The position numbers and the translations under genes were made by a program. Of a stretch of 47,949 bases of DNA, positions 37,208-45,710 are shown in pieces. Numbering within the stretch: position 1 is the stretch's first letter; every line of letters starts with the position of its first letter. Origin of the DNA: Roseiflexus sp. (GTDB lineage Bacteria; Chloroflexota; Chloroflexia; Chloroflexales; Roseiflexaceae); NCBI GenBank assembly GCA_017743475.1, contig JAGHYV010000033.1, positions 1 to 47,949 on the forward strand, read 5' to 3'. The notes under the pieces were generated by a model. It saw only the letters and a list, made by a program, of their open reading frames with translations, was not told the origin of the DNA and did no database searches.

Positions 37208-40066
37208 ATGTCACATCCAACCCGTCGTGAAAACGAGCGTCTTTCAGCAACGATCCGTTTTCTGGGAAACCTGCTCGGCGAAGTCATTCGCAACCAGGCA
37301 GGCGAAGAGGCGTTTCGATTGGTCGAACAGTTGCGGACGCTGGGGAAAGAACTGCGCAACGACAAACCAGATTGTGCCGACACATCTCTCCGCACACTCG
37401 CGTCGCAGATGTCCGTTACCGATATTCAAACTGTCATCAAGGCGTTCAACGCTTACTTTCTCCTCGTGAACCTCGCCGAACAGATGCAGCGCGTCTGGAC
37501 TCTACGCGACCGCGAGCAAGCAAGCCCGACAGTGCCACGCACCGAGTCGATTGCTGCCGCAATTGCGGAGATCCACGCCCACGGCGTTACCGCGACTACG
37601 GTGCAGGAGTGGCTCGAAACCGCGCGCATTCAGCCGGTGTTCACTGCTCACCCGACCGAGGCGCGTCGCCGCACCGCACTGGAAAAGGTCCGTCGCCTGG
37701 CAACCCTGCTCGACCGACGGTCAGGCGGTTTACAGGGGTTTGAACTTGAAGAGAACACGCTGCGCATTCGTGAAGAAATCGTCTCATTGTGGCAGACCGA
37801 TGAAGTGCGAGTCGTCAAGCCGACCGTGATTGACGAAGTTAAGAACGGCCTGTTCTACTTTGAAAGCGTCCTGTTTGATCTCATCCCGCGCCTCTACCGC
37901 GAACTGGAGTATGCGCTGCGCATCGCGTACCCGAATCACGAGTGGCGCGTGCCGCCACTGTTACGCTACGGAGTGTGGATGGGCGGCGACCGTGATGGCA
38001 ACCCGAACGTCACTCACGCTGTCACCCTTCAGACGGTTCGCCTGCTGCGCGCTGCTGCGGTACAGCGCCACATAACCGCCATTGAAGAACTCAGCCATCG
38101 TCTCGGTCAATCGACGCGACAGGCGCCTGTGAGTGATGAACTGCGTGCGTCGCTGGCGAACGATGCCGCTCTCTTCCCCGATGTCGCCAATATGCTCGCG
38201 CAACGCAATCCCTACGAACTCTACCGTCAGAAGTGCACCTACATCCGCGAAAAACTGCTGCGCACTCTCCACGATACCAATACCGTGTCACTCGATTGGG
38301 GGCGATCAGATCCGCTGCCGAACGGCGCGTATGTCAGAAGCGATGATCTGCTTGCCGATCTGCGAGTTATGGAACAGAGTCTGCGCGCCAATAACGCCGC
38401 AGTGGTCGCCGATGGTGCACTGCGCGACCTCATCCGACAGGTCGAAGTATTTGGTCTGCACACAGCCACTCTGGACATTCGACAGCATAGTGAGCGGCAT
38501 ACCGCTGCGCTTGCCGAGGTGCTGGCAGCCGCAGGCGTATGCGCCGACTACACAGCGCTCAACGAAACTGAACGGATCGATCTCCTGTCGCGCGAGATCG
38601 GCAACCCGCGCCCACTTATTCCCGCTCATCTTGACTACTCACCCGACACAGTCGAAGTCATTCAAACATTCCGCACCATCGCAGCGATCCTCAACCGTCT
38701 CAGCCCGGAAGCCATCGAGACGTACATTGTGAGCATGACGCGCGGCGCGAGCGATCTGCTGGCGCCGCTCCTGCTGGCGAAAGAGGCAGGATTGTTCCGC
38801 CCCTTCCGTTTCAGCCGGTTGAACATTGCGCCACTCTTCGAGACTGGCGCCGACCTCACACGGTGCGACACGATGCTCGAAGCGTGTTTGCGTCTGCCAG
38901 TCTACCGCAATCATCTAGCGCTGCGCGGCAACCTGCAAGAAGTGATGATCGGCTACTCCGACAGCAACAAGGACGTAGGATATGTCGCCGCCAACTGGGC
39001 ACTCTACCAGGCGCAGCGCAAATTGCGTGATTTTGGGCGACGGTACAGCATCCACATGCGCCTGTTCCACGGGCGGGGTGGTGCCATCGGGCGCGGCGGC
39101 GGACCGGCGAACCACGCCATCTTGGCGCAACCGCCTGGCAGCATCGGCAACCAGATCAAAATCACCGAGCAAGGTGAAGTCATCGCCGACCGATATGGAT
39201 TGCCCCTGCTGGCGCACCGCCATATCGAACAGGTGATGAATGCCGTCCTGCGCGCTGGTCTGGTGCAGCGCGACGATCCTCCAGTAGAGTGGATGCAGGC
39301 GCTCGAACGTCTGGCGGACCTATCACAGCGCCACTATCGCGCGCTTGTGTATGAACGGAACGATTTCGTTCCATACTTCCACAACGTTACCCCGATCACC
39401 GAAATCAGCCGCCTCAACATTGGCAGTCGCCCGGCAAGCCGCCGCAATACCGGGCGCATCGAAGACCTGCGCGCCATTCCGTGGGTATTCAGCTGGATGC
39501 AGAGTCGCCACACCCTTCCGGGCTGGTACGGTATGGGGTTTGCACTCGAAACGTTCGTGTACAAAGGGGATGGCATCGATCTGGACATGAGCGGCGACAG
39601 CGGGAACGTGACCGGCGACGGAACGACCGACCACGTGGGGTCAGCCATCGACCGTCTCGCGCTGCTGCAGGAGATGTACGCCAGGTGGTCTTTTTTCCGG
39701 GTCATGATCGACAATGCCCAGATGATTCTGGGCAAAGCCGACCTCCATATTGCTGCACGTTACGCCGAACTTGCGCCGGATCGAGAAGCGGCGGCGTCCA
39801 TTTTCGCCGCCATCCGCGACGAGTATGGACGCACCGACCGGATGATCCGCCAGATCGCCCGGATCGAACGCCTGCTCGACAATAGCCCGGTGCTGCAACA
39901 CTCGATCCAGCGTCGCAACCCGTATATCGATCCGATGAGTTACCTGCAGATCGAACTGTTGCGCCGGTTGCGCGCCGCACCCGACGGACCGCAGCATGCC
40001 GCCATCGAGGATGCCATCCTGCTCAGCATCAGCGGGCTGGCGGCAGGGCTGATGAATACCGGGTAA
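37208..40066 (+). CDS. ppc: Phosphoenolpyruvate carboxylase
   Basis: This 952-residue enzyme adds bicarbonate to phosphoenolpyruvate to give oxaloacetate. The active-site FTAHPTEARRR has the catalytic His148; GVWMGGDRDGNPNVT, the GYSDSNKDVGYV block and the glycine-rich HGRGGAIGRGGGPANHAI loop with its Arg are all intact. The length fits bacterial-type PEPC. In a phototroph using the 3-hydroxypropionate cycle it supplies C4 acids; this is an inference from the suspected lineage. The ATG at 37208 has no clear ribosome binding site; the 24 bases before it look like the start of a tRNA. It ends two bases before the convergent gene. Confidence 0.95.
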   Translation: MSHPTRRENERLSATIRFLGNLLGEVIRNQAGEEAFRLVEQLRTLGKELRNDKPDCADTSLRTLASQMSVTDIQTVIKAFNAYFLLVNLAEQMQRVWTLRDREQASPTVPRTESIAAAIAEIHAHGVTATTVQEWLETARIQPVFTAHPTEARRRTALEKVRRLATLLDRRSGGLQGFELEENTLRIREEIVSLWQTDEVRVVKPTVIDEVKNGLFYFESVLFDLIPRLYRELEYALRIAYPNHEWRVPPLLRYGVWMGGDRDGNPNVTHAVTLQTVRLLRAAAVQRHITAIEELSHRLGQSTRQAPVSDELRASLANDAALFPDVANMLAQRNPYELYRQKCTYIREKLLRTLHDTNTVSLDWGRSDPLPNGAYVRSDDLLADLRVMEQSLRANNAAVVADGALRDLIRQVEVFGLHTATLDIRQHSERHTAALAEVLAAAGVCADYTALNETERIDLLSREIGNPRPLIPAHLDYSPDTVEVIQTFRTIAAILNRLSPEAIETYIVSMTRGASDLLAPLLLAKEAGLFRPFRFSRLNIAPLFETGADLTRCDTMLEACLRLPVYRNHLALRGNLQEVMIGYSDSNKDVGYVAANWALYQAQRKLRDFGRRYSIHMRLFHGRGGAIGRGGGPANHAILAQPPGSIGNQIKITEQGEVIADRYGLPLLAHRHIEQVMNAVLRAGLVQRDDPPVEWMQALERLADLSQRHYRALVYERNDFVPYFHNVTPITEISRLNIGSRPASRRNTGRIEDLRAIPWVFSWMQSRHTLPGWYGMGFALETFVYKGDGIDLDMSGDSGNVTGDGTTDHVGSAIDRLALLQEMYARWSFFRVMIDNAQMILGKADLHIAARYAELAPDREAAASIFAAIRDEYGRTDRMIRQIARIERLLDNSPVLQHSIQRRNPYIDPMSYLQIELLRRLRAAPDGPQHAAIEDAILLSISGLAAGLMNTG

Positions 40067-40068
40067 GG

Positions 40069-40710
40069 CTACCACACAATGATCGGCAAGCCATTTGCGA
40101 CACTGACATCGGCAGCTTCGCGCAGGACGCTCAGACAACGCCGAACCGGGTGCCCGGGTTTGACGCCAGCCTGATCGATCATCGCCTCCAGATCCGTCAG
40201 TTCGCGCTGAAGCGCCGGTGACGAGCCGAAACTGACGACGGTCTCTTCGATCGGCTCGTCTTCATCACCTTCCGGTTCCTCCTCGATCCAGATCGGCTCG
40301 GGGAAATCGACCGGCAAATAGTACCCGCCCTCGCCCTGATGCTTGATCAGGTGCGGAAAACGTGTTGATTGCTCGTCCTCCCAGATGGCTGCCAGCAATG
40401 GGTCTGGTTCTTCATCGAACTCGAAATCGGGCGCCAGCAGGGGTTGAATATCCCGCCCCTGCTCCAGGTATGCAGCGATGAGACGCAGCAGAAAAAGATC
40501 GTGATAGCGCTCGATGCCCCCTTCCCAGATCTCGGCGCCTGGGTTGGCCAGCAGATCCACCTCGACACCTTCTTCTGCCAGCAGACGCTGCACATCGATC
40601 AACCATGCCCGCTCCGCTTCGTAGCGCTCACGGTCCTCGTCGGGCAGAGCGGTAAACATCGACCCAACCAGAAGGTCCAGTTCGGTTACTCCATTGTCAG
40701 GCATATCCAT
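40069..40710 (-). CDS. Acidic protein of unknown function
   Basis: This 213-residue protein is not recognised. It is highly acidic with a D/E-rich middle section (EFDEEPDPLL, EEEPEGDEDE), mostly helical at the N-terminus (PDEDRERYEAERAWLIDVQ), without membrane segments or cysteine clusters. The conserved-looking tryptophans (AEIWEGG, AAIWEDE, PIWIEEE) suggest a folded domain rather than a linker. The start at 40710 has GAAGGA six bases upstream. It is convergent with ppc and has no operon partners in view. Confidence 0.7.
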   Translation of the reverse strand: MDMPDNGVTELDLLVGSMFTALPDEDRERYEAERAWLIDVQRLLAEEGVEVDLLANPGAEIWEGGIERYHDLFLLRLIAAYLEQGRDIQPLLAPDFEFDEEPDPLLAAIWEDEQSTRFPHLIKHQGEGGYYLPVDFPEPIWIEEEPEGDEDEPIEETVVSFGSSPALQRELTDLEAMIDQAGVKPGHPVRRCLSVLREAADVSVANGLPIIVW

Positions 40711-41102
40711 TCGTCCTTCACTTACGATGATAAACGTCCGAGAGATTATTTCACCACAGCGGCACAGCGAGCGATTGAAAACGCCGCATTTCTAGGGATC
40801 CGTCGGTGAGTTTGTGCAGTGATGCTGCTTATGCATCCAGCGAGCAGATTCGCCAGTTGGAATGAGCACGCACTGCTCCTCGCCGAACAACCCGTATCGC
40901 TCCTGTTTTTCCAGGTATGCCAGGAGTATACCACATCTATCAGTCTCCGGTCATTGACAGCACATATCTCTTTGCAGTATAGTGATGCAGTGTTGCTCTG
41001 AGATGCGATCACGCATCTCTTCGCGCGTTCTAAACAGATTTCTCAGACGTCCCATGCTGGGTTCGATCCATTCCTGGCAGCATTGTTGCGCTGGAGGTCT
41101 GT
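40711..41102. other. Divergent intergenic region before the VanW-family gene
   Basis: These 392 bases have no supported gene. A very good plus-strand promoter is present at 40954-40983; no convincing minus-strand promoter for the acidic protein was found. Confidence 0.55.
40954..40983 (+). promoter_or_regulatory. Strong sigma70-type promoter for the VanW-family gene
   Basis: Consensus -35 TTGACA, 18-base spacer and -10 TATAGT (five of six). Transcription would start near 40990, leaving a leader of about 110 bases before the GTG at 41103. Confidence 0.62.
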
Positions 41103-43124
41103 GTGTCGGTCAAACGGGTTCACTTTTCGTCGGTAGCCGAAGCGGCGGAGGGTGAAGGATTTCCGGTCACAGCACGCACACGTGTGCGACCGCCGCGTCG
41201 TCGTGGTGATGGGTGGCTCTGGTTTGCGCTGGCAGTGATCACGCTCGTTCTACTGGGCATTACAGGGGGAATCGCTTCCTTCTACCGGTCGTACGAAGGG
41301 CGGATCTACCCCAATGTTTCGATCCAGGGCATTGCTGTTGGCGAGATGACGCCCGAACAGGCCGAGTCTGTGCTGCGCTTGCGCTACGCGGCATTCCTCC
41401 GTCAACCGGTGGTTATTACGTACGGTGACCGTCAGTGGACTCCAACGCTTGACGAATTGGGGATGACGTTCGATTTTCGTGGTGCAGTCGATACAGCATA
41501 CAATGCTGGTCGCGGTCGCGGAGTAGTCGATGACATCCGTGAACTTGTTGCAATATGGCAGCACGGTCTCGATATACCGCTGCATGTGTCCTACGATGAA
41601 ACGCGCGCACAGGCGTACCTGATGCAACTGGCGCGTGAGATCGAGCGCGCACCTGTCGATGCACAGGTGCGGCTTGATGGCGCAAAGATCACCACTGTCG
41701 GCGCTGTTATCGGGCGCCAGGTGCTGGTCGACGCAACCCTGGCGCAGATGTCGCAGCAATTACAATCTTTCGTTCCCGCCACGATCCCGTTGCAGATCCG
41801 CGAGATCCCGCCCCGTCTCGATGATGCTACAGTCGCTGCGACGCGTGCGCAGATCGAGACTATCCTGCAAGGTCCGTTGACACTGCGAGTGGGTAAGAAT
41901 GAGTACAAGTGGACGGTCAGCGACCTCGCGGACATGATCATCATAAATCGCGTTCCTTTGGACGAAGGAGACCACATTACGGTGACCCTCGACCAGAACA
42001 AGATCGAGAAGCGTATTCGCCAGATTGCCGACGAAACAGAAAAACCGGGGACGCGACCACGGGTGGCGTGGAACAATGGCAATCTCAAGATCACCAGGCC
42101 CGGTAAACCGGGGTTGCGCCTGGACGAAGTGCGCGCTCGCGATATGGTGATCGCCGCAGTAATGGGGCGTGATCGAACGCTCGAACTGCCAATGATTCCC
42201 ACCGATCCGCCAGTTACCGAAGCGAACCTTCATCAACTCGGCATCCGTGAACTGGTTAGCATCGGCAAAAGCGACTTTACCGGCTCGGCAGCCTATCGTG
42301 TGCACAACATTGGTGTTGGGATGCAGCTGTTGAACGGTTTGCTGATTGCACCAGGTGAGGAGTTTTCATTCAATAAGAATATTGGGCAGATCAACGCTGC
42401 CAATGGGTTCGTCGAAGGTGCGGCCATTATTCAGAACCGGACGCAACAAGAGTTCGGCGGCGGCATCTGCCAGGACTCAACGACCCTGTTCCGTGCTGCA
42501 TTCTGGGCTGGATTACCGATTACTGAGCGATGGGGACACTCATTCTATATCAGCTGGTACGACAAGTATGCGCTTGGTCCTCGCGGCAACGGTCCTGGAC
42601 TCGATGCCACTATTTTCACTGGCGGACCAGACCTGAAGTTTGTCAACGACACTGGCGCCTGGCTGTTGATCCAGGCATGGTCAGACCCAAAGACCGGCGT
42701 GGCGCAAGTCGAGCTGTACGGCACGAAGCCAAATCGCACGGTCGATCTAACGCATAAAGTGTATGATCATGTGCCTGCACCCACGGAACCGGTATTCGTC
42801 GCCGATCCGAAAGTGCCGCGCGGAACGATCAAGCATACCGATAAAGCACGCGGTGGTATGACGATAGATGTATATCGTCTGGTTGTGGAAAATGGCGTCC
42901 CTCGCCAGCCCGAATTGTTCCGCACTCGTTTCCGCCCGTGGCCTAACATCTATACCCTGAACCCCGCCGACATTGGTCCTGACGGTAAACCGCTGATCCC
43001 GTTCCCACAGGGCAATCAACCGGCGCCCACTCCTCCACCGCCAGCAGAACAACCAACAGAATCACCACCACCGCCAGGTATTGAACCAACAACTGGTGAT
43101 CAGTCACCACCACCGAACGGATAA
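41103..43124 (+). CDS. VanW-family exported protein with PG-binding-like repeats
   Basis: This 673-residue protein has an N-terminal cytoplasmic basic stretch, one membrane helix near residues 38-60, two YoaR/PG_binding_4-like domains (IYPNVSIQGIAVGEMTPEQA and DEGDHITVTLDQ regions), then the VanW domain with FSFNKNIGQINAANGFVEGA, EFGGGICQDSTTLFRAAFWA and ERWGHSFYISWYD. The C-terminal tail is Pro/Thr-rich. VanW domains are linked to cell-wall or glycopeptide resistance loci but no reaction is established. The GTG at 41103 has GGAGG six bases upstream. The coding end overlaps the convergent gene by 25 bases. Confidence 0.85.
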   Translation: MSVKRVHFSSVAEAAEGEGFPVTARTRVRPPRRRGDGWLWFALAVITLVLLGITGGIASFYRSYEGRIYPNVSIQGIAVGEMTPEQAESVLRLRYAAFLRQPVVITYGDRQWTPTLDELGMTFDFRGAVDTAYNAGRGRGVVDDIRELVAIWQHGLDIPLHVSYDETRAQAYLMQLAREIERAPVDAQVRLDGAKITTVGAVIGRQVLVDATLAQMSQQLQSFVPATIPLQIREIPPRLDDATVAATRAQIETILQGPLTLRVGKNEYKWTVSDLADMIIINRVPLDEGDHITVTLDQNKIEKRIRQIADETEKPGTRPRVAWNNGNLKITRPGKPGLRLDEVRARDMVIAAVMGRDRTLELPMIPTDPPVTEANLHQLGIRELVSIGKSDFTGSAAYRVHNIGVGMQLLNGLLIAPGEEFSFNKNIGQINAANGFVEGAAIIQNRTQQEFGGGICQDSTTLFRAAFWAGLPITERWGHSFYISWYDKYALGPRGNGPGLDATIFTGGPDLKFVNDTGAWLLIQAWSDPKTGVAQVELYGTKPNRTVDLTHKVYDHVPAPTEPVFVADPKVPRGTIKHTDKARGGMTIDVYRLVVENGVPRQPELFRTRFRPWPNIYTLNPADIGPDGKPLIPFPQGNQPAPTPPPPAEQPTESPPPPGIEPTTGDQSPPPNG

Positions 43125-43666
43125 ACCCGACGTGTGGCGTTACCAGTACGACGACGCGCGATTGCCCATCCCATACTCTCCGGCGGCGCGCTTGCCGCTA
43201 CCAGTTTCCCGTCGCGCCAGGCCGCAAGACCGGCAGACACAAGCCATGCTGCTGCCGTATGTGCACGCCGCCGCGCCGTGCTTTCTGCCAGCGGCGCCAG
43301 TTGCTGCAACACGCCAGCGATCCCATTATAATCGAGACCACCACACTCGCGGATTGCGCGTAAGACCGAGCGCGTCGGCTCCTGTTCGCGCAGCAGACGA
43401 CGCAACGCAGTGCTTTGCGCCGAACGATCATACTGCGCAAATGCTCGACCGTAGGGCGTTAGCGGAACCGTTCCATCCGCCTCTGGCTCGCCAACTAGAC
43501 CGAGTACACGCGCAGCCTGTGCGTAATACAGACCCTGCCGCTGCCCTTTCGCACCGAGGTAGGCGCCGATTGCTTCGTGGGTGGCATGACCACGCACAAT
43601 TGCCTCCGGTACGCGCGCAACGTGCCACAACACGTCCGCTTGGGGAATATCACTCGTTGCCAGCAT
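43100..43666 (-). CDS. Winged-helix-like protein of unknown function
   Basis: This 188-residue protein has two helical segments of winged-helix type: HEAIGAYLGAKGQRQGLYYAQAARVLGLV followed by a wing-like LTPYGRAFAQYD, and a second unit DYNGIAGVLQQLAPLAESTARRRAHTAAAWLVSAGL-like near the C-terminus (written here as names of blocks). The pattern resembles the DNA-binding modules that accompany some restriction endonucleases and AAA-associated regulators. No nuclease motif is seen. The start at 43666 has AGAGG upstream and a strong promoter further up. The 3' end overlaps vanW-family coding by 25 bases. Confidence 0.68.
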   Translation of the reverse strand: MLATSDIPQADVLWHVARVPEAIVRGHATHEAIGAYLGAKGQRQGLYYAQAARVLGLVGEPEADGTVPLTPYGRAFAQYDRSAQSTALRRLLREQEPTRSVLRAIRECGGLDYNGIAGVLQQLAPLAESTARRRAHTAAAWLVSAGLAAWRDGKLVAASAPPESMGWAIARRRTGNATRRVYPFGGGD

Positions 43667-43729
43667 GATCGCCTCTTACCTGTGAGAACCGGAGAACTGA
43701 GAACCAGGAACGTGCAACTCTCTACGTTC

Positions 43730-43758
43730 TGTATACCATATCGAAACATGTGTGTCAA
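43730..43758 (-). promoter_or_regulatory. Sigma70-type promoter of the winged-helix-like gene
   Basis: On the minus strand, TTGACA (43753-43758), a 17-base spacer and TATACA (43730-43735) form a near-consensus promoter directed at the gene starting at 43666. Confidence 0.62.
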
Positions 43759-43782
43759 GATCTATTGTTGCTGATTTACGTC

Positions 43783-43788
43783 TATAAT
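43783..43788 (+). promoter_or_regulatory. -10 element giving a possible leaderless mRNA
   Basis: A perfect TATAAT ends six bases before the ATG at 43795, so transcription would begin at the start codon. No ribosome binding site precedes this ATG. The -35 region is poor (TTGTTG at too short a distance). Confidence 0.45.
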
Positions 43789-43794
43789 GTCACC

Positions 43795-44265
43795 ATGCCT
43801 GCGCTTCTAGCAGTCGATCTCGGGTTGCGAACCGGTCTGGCGTTGTACGGCAGTGATGGACGATTACGCCGTTACGGATCGCACAATTTTGGCAGCGCTG
43901 CTCGCCTGCGGCGCGGTGTCTCTGCTGTGCTGGCTGAACCGGGTGACCTGGAGTGGGTCTACATCGAAGGTGGTGGACCGCTGGCGGATATCTGGATGCG
44001 TGAAGCCGAACGACGCGGCATAATCGCCCGTCTGGTCAGCGCCGAAACCTGGCGACGCGCCATCCTTTACGAGCGTGAGCAGCGGAACGGCGATCAGGCG
44101 AAGCGTGTCGCCGATACACTGGCGCGTCGGGTAATTGTATGGTCTGGAGCGCCCCGCCCAACCGCACTGTGTCACGATACAGCCGAGGCGATCCTGATCG
44201 GCTTATGGGGTGTGCTGGAGGTAGGCTGGCTTGACCGCCTGCCGGACGATCTGCGTCGCTGGTGA
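43795..44265 (+). CDS. RuvC/RNase H-fold nuclease-like protein
   Basis: This 156-residue protein looks like a small Holliday-junction resolvase relative. It has the first acidic strand ALLAVDLGLRTGLALYG (Asp8), a second acid in VYIEGGGP (Glu58), and the C-terminal CHDTAEAILIGLW with Asp128 and Glu131, matching the spacing of RuvC catalytic acids. It is probably a cytoplasmic DNA-processing nuclease, perhaps in repair, since endonuclease V follows after eight bases. An in-frame ATG at 43750 is rejected: it would include an unlikely hydrophobic extension and lies upstream of the -10 element. Confidence 0.75.
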   Translation: MPALLAVDLGLRTGLALYGSDGRLRRYGSHNFGSAARLRRGVSAVLAEPGDLEWVYIEGGGPLADIWMREAERRGIIARLVSAETWRRAILYEREQRNGDQAKRVADTLARRVIVWSGAPRPTALCHDTAEAILIGLWGVLEVGWLDRLPDDLRRW

Positions 44266-44273
44266 TACCAGAT

Positions 44274-44942
44274 ATGGATCAATCATTCGACCAACCGTGG
44301 CCCGCAAGCCTTGCAGAGGCGCGAGCCATTCAGGAACACATACGCACACGGATCATCACCCACAATGCACACGGACCGATCCGCACGGTTGCTGGCGTTG
44401 ATACCGGCTACAGCGGTGATAGCGCACTCGCAGCCGTCGTTGTGCTGGCATTTCCGTCGTTGGAGGTGCTCGACTATGCAGTGGCACGACGGCAGATCGA
44501 TTTCCCGTATGTCCCTGGCTACCTTTCGTTCCGTGAAGCGCCTGCTGTGCTTGATGCACTTGCCAGCCTCCGCATCGCGCCTGATCTGCTGATCTGTGAC
44601 GGCCATGGGCTTGCCCATCCCAGGCGTTGCGGTATTGCATCCCACCTCGGTGTTCTCACCGACCTTCCCTCGATTGGATGCGCAAAATCGTTGCTGGTCG
44701 GCACGCACGAACCGCTGCCCAACGTGCGCGGCGCCTGGACATTGCTGCATGACCAGGGAGAAGTTGTCGGAGCAGCTTTGCGCACCCGTCCGGGAGTGCG
44801 CCCGGTGTACGTTTCCATTGGCCATCGCGTAGCACTGGAGACGGCGATCCGGTTCGTGATGGCGTGTGTTACCCGCTATCGACTGCCGGAGACAACTCGT
44901 GCCGCTGATGCGCTTGCGTCGCATGGGCGTATCCCACGATAA
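44274..44942 (+). CDS. nfi: Endonuclease V
   Basis: This 222-residue enzyme cuts DNA near deaminated adenine (inosine). The catalytic acids match the Thermotoga enzyme almost residue for residue: Asp43 in AGVDTGYSG, Glu88 in GYLSFREAP and Asp109 in LICDGHG, with the strand wedge motif FPYVPGY before it and HPRRCGIASHLGV after it. A GTG at 44262 would overlap the upstream stop, but the ATG at 44274 has GGTGA eight bases upstream and fits the family's N-terminus. With the RuvC-like gene it forms a small DNA-repair pair. Confidence 0.92.
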   Translation: MDQSFDQPWPASLAEARAIQEHIRTRIITHNAHGPIRTVAGVDTGYSGDSALAAVVVLAFPSLEVLDYAVARRQIDFPYVPGYLSFREAPAVLDALASLRIAPDLLICDGHGLAHPRRCGIASHLGVLTDLPSIGCAKSLLVGTHEPLPNVRGAWTLLHDQGEVVGAALRTRPGVRPVYVSIGHRVALETAIRFVMACVTRYRLPETTRAADALASHGRIPR

Positions 44943-44958
44943 CGGGCATGTCATTCTC

Positions 44959-44987
44959 TTAACCAATTTCTCACAAAGTAGTACTAT
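44959..44987 (+). promoter_or_regulatory. Promoter candidate for the coiled-coil protein gene
   Basis: TTAACC, a 17-base spacer and TACTAT lie in an AT-rich segment after nfi; transcription would start about 85 bases before the ATG at 45078. Confidence 0.4.
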
Positions 44988-45077
44988 AGTCACATTGTTA
45001 TGCCCTGGCAGAGGGTATATGCTACAGGTGTAACGCCCTGGCGAGGCATGTTTGCCCAATTTCCGCCGGAGCAGCCT

Positions 45078-45449
45078 ATGCAATCTGCATCATCCCACAA
45101 CAGTCATACACCCCAGCCCTGCTTATTGACCGACGACCAGATGAGCCTGATCGCATCTGCATTGCTCGATATGCAACGTGCGCTTAATCATCAGACGATC
45201 CTCATCGCCCAGCTCCAGGACGAACTGGCGGAATTGCGGCGCCACAACGACTGGTACCATGCGCAATTCGCGCAAATGTTTCGTGTGGTAGCGCGTGATG
45301 TGCGCGAGTTACGGGCAACGCTGATCTGCTCGCTGCTCGAAGAAGGACCAATCACTGCCGATCGCCTGATAACGTTGCTGCGCCAGACGCCCGACGAAGA
45401 ACTGGAGCACAAGATCAGATCCGGGACCATCGGGCGGCAGACAAATTAG
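45078..45449 (+). CDS. Small coiled-coil protein of unknown function
   Basis: The 123-residue product has a polar Ser/His/Gln-rich start and then a continuous amphipathic helix (LLDMQRALNHQTILIAQLQDELAELRRHN) with heptad-like leucines, followed by a second helical part (ARDVRELRATLICSLLEEG). No membrane segment or catalytic motif is visible. The ATG at 45078 has CGGAG eight bases upstream; an in-frame ATG at 45000 is less likely because it has no binding site and lies close to the proposed transcription start. The family is not recognised. Confidence 0.6.
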   Translation: MQSASSHNSHTPQPCLLTDDQMSLIASALLDMQRALNHQTILIAQLQDELAELRRHNDWYHAQFAQMFRVVARDVRELRATLICSLLEEGPITADRLITLLRQTPDEELEHKIRSGTIGRQTN

Positions 45450-45491
45450 CGCGTGATTGGCCAGAGTGGGGTAGAGGAGCGAGAGGAGAAA

Positions 45492-45695
45492 TTACGGGTT
45501 TGGTGAAGAGGTCGTGTTTTCACCGGACTGCTTTTTTGCCCGTGTTTCCTCGCGTTTTTGCCAGAGTTGCTCGACCCGCTGCTGCAGTCGCAGCAGCACC
45601 TTACGCCTGTCATCCGGCAGATCGGTTCCTGAGCGCACCATGCGACGTACAACGCTGGCTTTTTCTTTCTCATCATTTTCCGCTTTCTGCCTCAC
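45492..45695 (-). CDS. Small basic helical protein
   Basis: This 67-residue ORF codes for a charged, mostly helical chain (LPDDRRKVLLRLQQRVEQLWQKREETRAKK) with a polar Ser/Asn/Pro end. The GTG at 45695 has an AGAGGTGG site at good distance and lies 15 bases after the DUF192 stop, so it may be the third gene of the minus-strand operon. The short length makes the call uncertain; no homologous family is recognised. Confidence 0.5.
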   Translation of the reverse strand: MRQKAENDEKEKASVVRRMVRSGTDLPDDRRKVLLRLQQRVEQLWQKREETRAKKQSGENTTSSPNP

Positions 45696-45710
45696 TGTTC
45701 CACCTCTGCT

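Noticed and set aside
37184-37260. A complete tRNA gene before ppc
   Set aside because: Only the 5' part up to the D-loop is present; no anticodon arm, variable loop, T arm or acceptor partner follows.
43081-43668. 195-codon plus-strand frame opposite the winged-helix-like gene
   Set aside because: Its composition (Arg/Pro/Ala-rich, no hydrophobic core) is that of an antisense frame, while the minus-strand frame has a promoter and a ribosome binding site.
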